64,000 bases of DNA from Amorphophallus konjac (Eukaryota; Streptophyta; Magnoliopsida; Alismatales; Araceae), in contig CM040126.1 of assembly GCA_022559845.1 (NCBI GenBank), positions 119,698,886 to 119,762,885 of the forward strand, read 5' to 3'. A program made the position numbers and the translations under genes. Under the pieces are notes generated by a model, which worked only from the letters and a program-made list of their open reading frames with translations, was not told where the DNA came from and made no database searches. This document shows, piece after piece, positions 56,126 to 64,000 of the stretch. Within the stretch, counting starts at the first letter, position 1; every line of letters starts with the position of its first letter.

Positions 56126-57952
56126 ATGGCAAACAAGGGTATGATACCCGAGGGTCACTCCATCAACCGTCCTCCCTTCTTTGACAGTTCAAACTACTAG
56201 TACTGGAAAAATAGAATGCATGTTTTTCTGAGGGCTCAAGAGTATGAAGTTTGGAGAGTTGTGGACAAGGGTCCTCATAAACTCGGGGTTGATGAAGAAA
56301 AATGGACACCCGAGGAAATTAAGAAATGCACTGCTAATTTCAATGCCATGAATATTATGCAATGTGCGATACACCCTAATGAATTCTCTCGTGTTTCTAT
56401 GTGCAGCTCAGCCAAAGAAATGTGGGACAAGCTGCGACTCATATACGAGGGAACTTCAGAGGTCAAAGAAACCAAGGCAAATCTCCTAGTCACTGACTAT
56501 GAGCTATTTAAGATGAAACCTGAAGAAACCATCTCCGAGATGTTTGCAAGGTTAACAGAGATCACAAATGGTCTCAAAAGTCTCGGGAAGGAATACTCAA
56601 ATTCTGACCTTGTGAGGAAGGTGTTAAGGTCCCTACCGTCGGCTTGGCACACAAAGGCCACGGTAATTGAAGACTCAAAGAACCTGTCAACTCTCACCTT
56701 AGACGAACTCATAGGGTCACTCATGACCTATGAGATAAATATAAAGAGGACAGTTGATGAAGACATCAAGAAGAAAAAGGTCATTGGACTGAAAGCTCAT
56801 CACTCCGATGACGAATTTCAAGAAGGTGAATCAAGTGACGGAAGCAATGAAGAGGAAGAATTGGCGATGATAACTCGCCAAGTGAAGAAATTTCTAAGGA
56901 AGAAGAGAAATTTTCAGGGAAACTTCAGAAAGGGGCAAAGAAGGCCCACGCAAACCAAAGGTGAATCGAGCAAGCCAAGTAGCATCATTTGCTACGAATG
57001 CAAGAAGCCTGGGCACATGAGAGGTGAATGTCCAGATCTGAAAAAGAAATTCAAGAAGAAAAATTTCAAGAAACCCAAAGCCACCACTTGGAGCGATAAA
57101 GAAGATGAACCATCTGATGAAGAGATTCAAGAACTTGTGGAAAGCTTGTGCCTCATGGCACATGAAGATGAATCTACGGAGGTAAATTCTGACCCTGATT
57201 TCATTTCCAATGAACAATGAGAATCTGAGTATGAAAAGTTGTACACTAAATACAAGAAAATCAGATCTGAAAATAAAACTCTCAAAAAGAAACTTGATGG
57301 CTTGTCACGTGAAGATATCTTTGTCAAATTTGAGAAACTGGAACATGAATGGTTTGAGGCTACAGAAGAAAAAGAAAGTCTTTTGCAAACAATTTTAGAC
57401 TGTGATAAAACCAAAGAGGAACTATCGTGCAAAATAGTTGAAATGGAGGAAGCTTGTGAAAAGATCAAGATTGAAGAACAAATTCTAAAATCCACAAACT
57501 CAGAACTTGAAGAAAAGGCTGTGAGTTTAGAAAAAGAAGTGGCTGATCTTCAGTTCACACTGTCAAGATTTGTTAAGGGCAAGCAAAATCTAGATAATAT
57601 GTTGGGAGTTAAAGTCAATTTTCAAAAAAAAGGTCTCGGATACACTCCTCAAAACCAAAAATCGTTTGAGCATAAAATCACAACATTCTTTGTTCATGAA
57701 AAAGATAAAAACCATGCTTCATGTTCCAAGCCTGAACCAAAACATGCTCAACCCAAACCACGACAGTTTCAAAGAAAGTTTTCACCTGTTAACTGTTATC
57801 ATTATGGTAGATTTGGTCATGCTATTGTAAATTACTGGTTCAAACAAAACCCACCTAGAAATCATGGTTTTTGGACCAAGAAGAGACATACTCAGAACTG
57901 GACTAACTCCTACGGACCCAAACTAGCTTGGGTACCAAAAATAATTGCATGA
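56126..57952 (+). pseudogene. gag: Sirevirus 2 gag, two internal stops
   Basis: It starts at the ATG 56126 (M-A-N-K-G-M-I-P-E-G-H) and ends at TGA 57950-57952 in one frame, broken only by TAG 56198-56200 and TGA 57218-57220. The copia gag domain spans about 56200-56760. The zinc knuckle C-Y-E-C-K-K-P-G-H-M-R-G-E-C at about 56992-57033 has perfect CCHC spacing. Acidic E-D-E-P-S-D-E-E runs follow. After the TGA comes a coiled coil (57240-57570; K-L-E-H-E-W-F-E, L-E-E-K-A-V-S-L-E-K-E) and a degenerate second knuckle C-Y-H-Y-G-R-F-G-H with two Cys changed to Tyr. The frame ends W-V-P-K-I-I-A. It would form the particle core and bind genomic RNA. Confidence 0.9.
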
Positions 57953-57970
57953 GAATTCTTCTTCTTGCAG
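57950..57970 (+). other. Sirevirus 2 gag-pol junction: in-frame TGA then CAG
   Basis: TGA at 57950-57952 is the only stop between gag and the protease, which share a frame. TTCTTCTTCTTGCAG ends at 57970, an excellent match to a splice acceptor, followed by the codons Ile-Cys-Leu-Glu-Ala. Confidence 0.7.
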
Positions 57971-60900
57971 ATATGTCTTGAAGCCAGGGGGAGCAAATGG
58001 TACCTAGACAGTGGATGTTCAAGGCATATGACAGGGGACAAGAAAGTGTTCTCTACACTGCAAGACAAGGATAGAGGTTCATTTGTCTTTGGAGGTCAAG
58101 ACAAAGGTAAAATCGTTGGGATTGGCAATATTGGTAAGAATTCTGAAATTCTTATTGAAGATGTGCTTTTGGTGAAAGGTCTGAATCACAATCTGCTAAG
58201 CATAAGCCAATTGTGCAATAAGGGTTTAAAGTTGTTTTTGATGAAACCCACTGCATTGTCTTGAACAAAAACACAAATGAGATCAAATTTTTTTAGAAAA
58301 AGAAATAACAATGTCTATACTGTTGATATTGATAATGTTTCTTGTGATGGTTTCTGCTTGGTTGCGAACAATCATGAAAATGCATGGTTATGGCACCGTA
58401 GGTTGGGTCATGCTAGTTTTGGAGTAATCTCCAAATTGTATAGACATGATTTGGTGAATAGACTGCCAAAATTGAAATTTGAAAGTGATAGAATTTGTGA
58501 AGCTTGCACAAAAGGCAAGCAAACACGAACTTCTTTCAAAAACAAAAACATTGTTTCATCCGTTAGGCCATTGGAATTACTGCATCTTGATCTTTTTGGT
58601 CCTACTAGAACCTCTAGCCTAGGAGGAAAATCCTATGGCTTTGTGATTGTTGATGACTTTTCAAGATTTACATGGGTGCTCTTCTTAGCAAATAAAAATG
58701 ATGCCGTGACGGAATTTCAAGTTTTCTGCAGGAAAGTTCAGAATGATAACGGCTATTTCATCACCACCATTCAAAGTGATCATGGTGGAGAATTTGAGAA
58801 TCATGACTTCAGCAAGCTTTGTGAAAATCAAGGATACACGCACAACTTTTCATAACCACGGACGCCTCAACAGAATGGAGTAGTGGAAAGGAAAAATAGA
58901 ACCTTGATAGACATGGCGCAGACCATGTTAAGTGATAACTCCTTGCCCAAGTATTTTTGGGCCGAGGCGGTAAGTACAGCATGTTTCATCATCAACAGGG
59001 CAATGGTAAGGCCCATCTTAAAGAAAACTCTTTATGAGCTATACAAGGGTAAGAAACCAAACATCTCTCATCTCAAATCCTTTGGATGCTCATGTTTTAT
59101 CCTGAACAATGGTAAGTCTAATCTAGGAAAGTTTGATGGGAAAAGTGACAAGGCTATGCACTCAACTCTAGAGCCTACCGATTGTTCAATAAGAGAACTT
59201 TGGTTGTAGAAGAAAGTCCTCATGTAATTTTTGATGAATCTGAATTAAAACTAACAAATCAGTCTATTCAAATTGTGGATGCAGATGAGGATTCCAAAGG
59301 TCGGGATGATGTCAAGTCCAAGAATGAGCCAACTGAAGGTGGATCAAGCAAAAGTGAAGAAGATGAGGATCCCTCAATTGAAACACTTCAAGAGCAGCAA
59401 GTGCAACACCCGGATTTGCCAAGACCACCCACTCTTCTGAAAGATCACCCCGCTGTAAACATAATAGGTAATCTTGAAGATGGGGTAAGAACTAGATCCT
59501 CTCTATGAAAAGTAGAAGAGGAGGACTTGGTTGCTTTAATTTCTCAAGAGGAGCCTAAGGACATTCATGATGCTTTGCAAAATGATTTTGGATCCAGGCT
59601 ATGCATGAAGAGTTGCACCAGTTTGAAGGAAGTAAAGTTTGGACTCTTGTGCCACGTCCTAGAAATCAGCCTGTAATAGGAACCTGTTGGGTCTTTGAAA
59701 ATAAGCTGAATGACATGGGTATGGTCGTTAGGAATAAGGCCCGGCTTGTAGCCAAAGGGTATAGCCAGGAGATGGGGATTGATTTTGATGAATCTTTTAC
59801 CCCGGTCGCTAGGCTAGAAGCAGTCCGAATTTTATTATCTTTTACTTGCTCACTGAACTTCAAACTATTTCAAATGGATGTCAAATCTACTTTTCTTAAC
59901 TGGTATATAAAAGAGGATGTTTTTGTAGAACAACCTCCAAGCTTTGAAGATTCCAAGCACCCACGACACGTGTACAAGCTCCAAAAGGCATTGTATGGGC
60001 TTAAGCAGACACCAAGGGCATGATACGAAAGGCTTACTTCTTTTCTGACTGAAAATGGGTTCAAAAGAGGTAAGGTTGACCAAACACTCTTCACAAGAAA
60101 ATCAGGTAAAGAGATACTGGTAGTTCAAGTGTATGTTGATGACATAATCTTTGGAGCTACCAACAATGCCCTATGTGATGAATTTGCAAGAATAATGCAA
60201 GGAGAGTTTGAAATGAGCTTAATGGGTGAACTAACCTTCTTTCTTGGTTTGCAGGTAAAACAAATGCCCGAAGGCATCTTCATAAACCAAGCCAAGTATA
60301 CAATGGAGCTATTGAAAAAATATGGGATGGCAGAAGCAAAACCCATATCGATTTCGATGGCCACAACCACGAAGTTGGACAAAAATGAAAATGGTAAAAC
60401 AGTAGATCCTACACTGTTTCGAGGTATGATCCGATCACTACTGTATTTAACAGCATGTCACCCTGACATTCAGTATAGTGTGTGTCTGTGTGCACACTTT
60501 CAATCATGTCCAAAAGAATCACGTCTAATGGCTGTTAAACGGATTTTTCGGTACTTGATTGGCACACTAGACTTTGGTTTGTGGTTTCCTATCGACAGTT
60601 CTTTTGATTTGGTTGCATATACTGATGCCGATTATGCTGGTTGCATTGTTGATCGGAAAAGTACTAGTGGGTACTGTCAATTTCTTGGTGGTTGCCTAGT
60701 TTCATGGGCCTCCAAGAAACAACATTCAGTAGCTCTCTCAACGGCCGAGGCTGAGTATGTAGCCGCCGGAAGTTGTGGAGCCCAAGTACTTTGGATCAAA
60801 AATCAATTGCTTGACTTGGATATTGAAATAAATTGTGTTCCAAATTTATGTGAAAACACAAGTGCAATCAGTCTATTAAAAAACCATGTTCAGCATTCTA

Positions 60901-61097
60901 GGACTAAGCATATAGACATTCGACACCATTTCTTGAGAGATCATGTAGGCAAAGGGGTTTTTGAGCTGCATTTTATTGATACTCTTAATCAGCTGGCCGA
61001 TATCTTCACCAAGCCCTTAAACCAGGAGCAATTCAACAAGATTAGAAGGGAACTTGGCATGTGCAAGGGTGAGGGCATTCACTTAGGTCTGCATTAA
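57953..61097 (+). pseudogene. pol: Sirevirus 2 pol (PR-INT-RT-RNase H), disrupted
   Basis: Protease WYLDSGCSRHMTGD (about 57998-58039) keeps its Asp. HHCC region near 58395-58510 (H-R-R-L-G-H-A-S-F-G, C-E-A-C-T-K-G-K); integrase core Asp (L-H-L-D-L-F-G near 58585), S-D-H-G-G-E-F near 58780 and Glu in V-V-E-R-K-N-R near 58885; RVT_2 with F-Q-M-D-V-K-S near 59870 and YVDD at 60131-60142; RNase H with Y-T-D-A-D-Y-A-G-C near 60620, ending at 61097. Breaks: frameshift near 58235, TAA near 58853, a deletion/frameshift near 59150, TGA near 59506, a 1-base deletion near 59583 and TGA near 60021 (Trp). The last 322 codons are open. Confidence 0.93.
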
Positions 61098-61932
61098 GTC
61101 GCGTGATGCATTTCAGAAGCTTTAGGGCAGTTAGTGTGACATGCATCACCATGTTGTGTGTTTCACTTCTCTATGTTTGATACCATCCTGCATGTGTGAT
61201 TATAATATTTTATCTTTATACCTCTCCTTGGAAATTTCTAAAACCCTATACTCCTTGACAAATAAATGTGGATAATTGATCTAGAGATACTAGACAGTCA
61301 CTGAGGGGGAGCCTTCAGAAAAACCTCACTGGTTGATTCTTTGGATGTTCCTTACTGAAATTCTCCCCAAAAGAAAAGAAAGAAAAAGAAAGAAAATAAA
61401 AAAAAGGAAAAAGGAGGAAAATTATAGAGGGATGAATACAACTTAGTGAAGGGAGCTCAAGAGGACAGAAGATATGGAGGCCTTCTTTATCTATAACAAA
61501 ACCCACACAAAAAATTTGGCTGCTGACCTTTTTCGGTCGACCGGACAACCCGACCCGGTCGACCGAAAACGGCGGCCGGCCCAACCAGGACCCGACCGCC
61601 CCCCTTTTTTTAAGGGGTTTTCACCCCCTCTTAGTTCATTCTTCTCCACTCCTTCTCTCTCCCACACACTCTCAAAACCCTAGAACACCAACCTTCCACC
61701 TCTCAAGCCTTCAAACCTCTTCATTCCTCCATCCGCACAATCTCCGTCGGATTCGTCACCACTCCGGGACGCGATCTCCGCGGGTATTCGTGCTACCACC
61801 CATCTACCTCCTCGATTCCAGAGCGTGGGGAATGATCTTCCAGGGCTCCATAAGTGCTCCTTGGTCCACTACAACCTCAAGGGTAGAGTCCCTTCACCTC
61901 AAAGGCTTTCATAGTCGGTTTCCTCGTCTAAG
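61098..61932 (+). other. Sirevirus 2 region between pol and the env-like ORF
   Basis: An A/G-rich run (61370-61430) is followed by two GGTCGACCG palindromes at 61534-61565 and a C-rich stretch leading to the env-like ATG. No supported frame. It aligns in order with 53775-54512 of Sirevirus 1. Confidence 0.6.
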
Positions 61933-63321
61933 ATGCCGCTTAGACAGAGCTCTCGGCGTTCCACTCAAGGGGAAGCCACCTGTCAGAGACGAGAGGCCCC
62001 GACTCGTCCACAGCGGGCACCGGAACCTTGTCGTGCACCCCGTCTACCTCTATGACCCATCATCAACCCTTGCCTGGTTGATTTTCAAGAGGTGAATGAC
62101 ATTTTGCCAGATTTGTTTACACTCTTTGCAATTCAAGACGGGTGGAATGATTTTGTCTCCAGATACACTAGGTATTATCCAAACCTAGTACAACAATTTT
62201 ATGGGAATCTCGTTGAGAGAAATGGAAACTTATTCACAGTTGTTCAAGACATTGAGATACATATTGGACCTGATCTTTTCTGGCATGCATTAGGAGTTTC
62301 AGCCTGGGGTGCCGATATGACGTTTGGACATGGTGAAATGCCATACACATTCCTTTCTATGATGGGTTGTGACTATGTTCAAGGAGTTAGTAATCTTATT
62401 CAGTTGAATGCCAATCATTTTCCGCCTCTGCAACGTGTTCTACATCATATGTTCACTACCTTGATTTATCCAAAAGGCGGTAGCAGAAATGAAGTGACGG
62501 CAGTTCATCGGTTCTTATTTTACCATGTTATGAATGGGAACACTGTAAATATGGGTCGGCTCATGACCACCTTGATTGATTCATGCCGCACCAACTTGGG
62601 ACGACCCTTACCTTATGCATCCCAGTTGACAGGAGTGTTTATCTATACTGGGGTTGATTTGGGTGAAGAAAGATCACTTCCAATTCGCCAGGATGATGTT
62701 TACAATGAACACAAGATCTTCTTCAATCTTGGTTATTATTGAGGTGAAGATGGTGAGCTTACAAGGGATATCCCCACTTATGTAGAATTGCTTGCAAATG
62801 AGGAAGAACCGCAGCAACCACAGGATAATGGGGATGCACCCCCACTAGTTCAGGCGGAGGATCAGCCTTCCCCACCTTCTCCACACCATATGGATGAGGA
62901 GTTGTCTCCACCTCCACAGTTTGCTCACGGGGAGTCCTCTACTCAGGGTGCTGGTCAGCCTTCTTGGGGGGACTATGAGGCTCTTGATAGACGCGTATTA
63001 GGCATGGAAACCCGGCTCTACTCATCCCTTGATAGGCTGGACACCTTCATGGATAGCATGATTGGCCGAATGGATTCATTCTCCCATGCTCTGGATGGCC
63101 TTTCCACCCACATGGCCACACTTTATGCTAGCCACGAAGACAACCATGAAGCCTTCCGGATTACCAATCACTCCCTTCTTACCATCCAACAACAGCTTCT
63201 TCATAATGATGAAATTCTGCATAGCATTGAAGACCGTCTCCCTCCTGCTCCTGCTCCTCCTGCTGTCGGTGCTTCTGATGATGATGCTCGCGAGGGGACT
63301 TCGGATCACTCTGCTCATTAG
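61933..63321 (+). pseudogene. Sirevirus 2 env-like ORF, two TGA stops
   Basis: One 463-codon frame runs from the ATG at 61933 to the stop at 63319-63321, broken by TGA near 62053 (one step from CGA) and near 62740 (one step from TGG). The N-terminus is Arg/Ser/Pro-rich. The central region, about 62090-62750 (F-A-I-Q-D-G-W-N-D-F-V-S-R-Y ... H-F-P-P-L-Q-R-V-L-H-H-M-F), matches the plant transposon protein domain typical of Sirevirus env-like ORFs. An acidic/Pro-rich hinge follows (62800-62960), then a long coiled coil (62990-63240; M-E-T-R-L-Y-S-S-L-D-R-L-D). I see no signal peptide or membrane segment, so a true envelope role is doubtful. Confidence 0.85.
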
Positions 63322-63745
63322 CTATCCATGTATCTATGTAGTGTCTTTTCTGTCCATTTTTCTTGTAACCCTCTCCCCATTTTGATGATGCCAAAGGGGG
63401 AGAAGTAGCTATGTTAGGTCCTATCTATATGTATTTTGTGTGTTTGCTTGTCTGCATGCTTGAGTCATTGTGAGTCGTGTTGCATCATGTTAGCTTGCAT
63501 CTTGTGTATTGCATTTTGTGTGTCTTGTTGGTTGGAACTCCTTGCACTATATCAATCTTGTATCAGCAATCCTCGATCTGTAATGATATGATGTAATGCA
63601 CTTGGTTTTAGCCACTTAATGGATTCACTTGTTCTACTTCATATCAATATATGGGCATATATGAATGTTTCCATTATTTGAGTTCTTGGTTGACTCATCT
63701 TCGCTCTCTCTACTTGTGTTTTATCATCATCAAAAATGGGGAGAT
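63322..63745 (+). other. Sirevirus 2 3' UTR with polypurine tracts
   Basis: CCAAAGGGGGAGAAG near 63390 and AAAAATGGGGAGA at 63732-63744 are purine tracts. The latter abuts the 3' LTR. Both follow a (GATGAT/CATCATCA) word, as in Sirevirus A. No coding. Confidence 0.75.
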
Positions 63746-64000
63746 TGTTGAGTCTCCTTGAGTGATTTTGATGATAACAAAACTCTGAGTGGAGGATTTA
63801 TCTCGACCCGTGTCTTAAGACTCTATATACGAGCTAATGGGGTTCAAGTTTATGCCTATCAATTCTGTGAAAAACTCATAAGTTTTATTTGAATCATGTG
63901 TTTCAAATTGAGTTAACCTTGTTTAAACAAACCCCAAAATTCATGATACAATCATTCACTTAAAACCCTTGTTACCTTGATCAATTTCTCCGGGCTAACA
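63746..64000 (+). repeat. 3' LTR of Sirevirus 2, first 255 bp
   Basis: It starts TGTTGAGTCTCCTTGAGTGA and matches 54780-55034 with about eight substitutions and no indel. It is truncated by the window end. Confidence 0.95.

Larger units (their letters stand above)
54780..64000 (+). mobile_element. Ty1/copia Sirevirus 2 (3' LTR runs past the window)
   Basis: 5' LTR 54780-56061, Met-tRNA primer site, gag, pol, env-like ORF, polypurine tracts and 255 bp of the 3' LTR (63746-64000). The visible 3' LTR differs from the 5' LTR at about 8 of 255 sites (about 3 percent). At a commonly used grass LTR rate of 1.3e-8 per site per year this would be near 1.2 million years, a rough figure. All three ORFs carry stops or frameshifts, but most catalytic motifs remain. 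Confidence 0.95.

Overview
This window is plant nuclear DNA, made almost entirely of nested transposable elements. I see no convincing host gene, no rRNA or tRNA gene and no CRISPR array. The evidence for a plant is: three Ty1/copia Sirevirus-type elements with initiator-Met-tRNA primer sites, a chromodomain-bearing Ty3/gypsy chromovirus, Tat-type gypsy integrase and gag fragments, a CACTA transposon starting CACTACAAGAAA, and a degenerate TTTAGGG-like array. An angiosperm with a large, repeat-rich genome fits best. The species cannot be named from this sequence.

Layout. 1-9579: the 3' part of a degraded Sirevirus (A): gag, pol, long 3' UTR and a 3.0-kb LTR full of a GTCTATACA-type microrepeat. 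9580-10307 and 17807-18350: one Tat-type gypsy integrase (B), split by a 7.5-kb gypsy-like non-autonomous LTR element (LARD, 10308-17801, duplication GGAGC) that carries one unrecognised acidic ORF. 18351-19799: unassigned DNA with a 265-bp palindrome. 19800-36928: a 17.1-kb minus-strand Tat-like element (C; 2.06-kb LTRs, duplication CTAAG). C has a gag plus a long unknown C-terminal region but no polymerase. Its ORF is split by a 4.85-kb CACTA element (26687-31539, duplication GGA) that holds a C-rich/(CT)n array, a telomere-like array and five 179-bp repeats. 36934-37939: unassigned flank. 37940-54779: Sirevirus 1, whose 5' LTR is split by a very young minus-strand chromovirus (38506-47824, duplication AGAAA) and whose env-like ORF is cut by Sirevirus 2. 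54780 to the window end: Sirevirus 2, with 5' LTR, gag, pol, env-like ORF and the start of the 3' LTR.

Inferred order of events: LARD into B; C into its flank, then CACTA into C; Sirevirus 1 into the flank, then the chromovirus and Sirevirus 2 independently into Sirevirus 1. The chromovirus LTRs differ at about 6 of 2088 sites, Sirevirus 2 LTRs at about 8 of 255 visible sites, and C LTRs by roughly 3 percent.

No element looks autonomous as read. Points worth a second look: a single in-frame stop at the gag-pol junction in all three Sireviruses, followed by a CAG that resembles a splice acceptor; two non-autonomous elements with uncharacterised ORFs; a CACTA element packed with three tandem arrays; family-specific palindrome or microrepeat clusters near LTR promoters; and a frameshift in an otherwise nearly pristine chromovirus.
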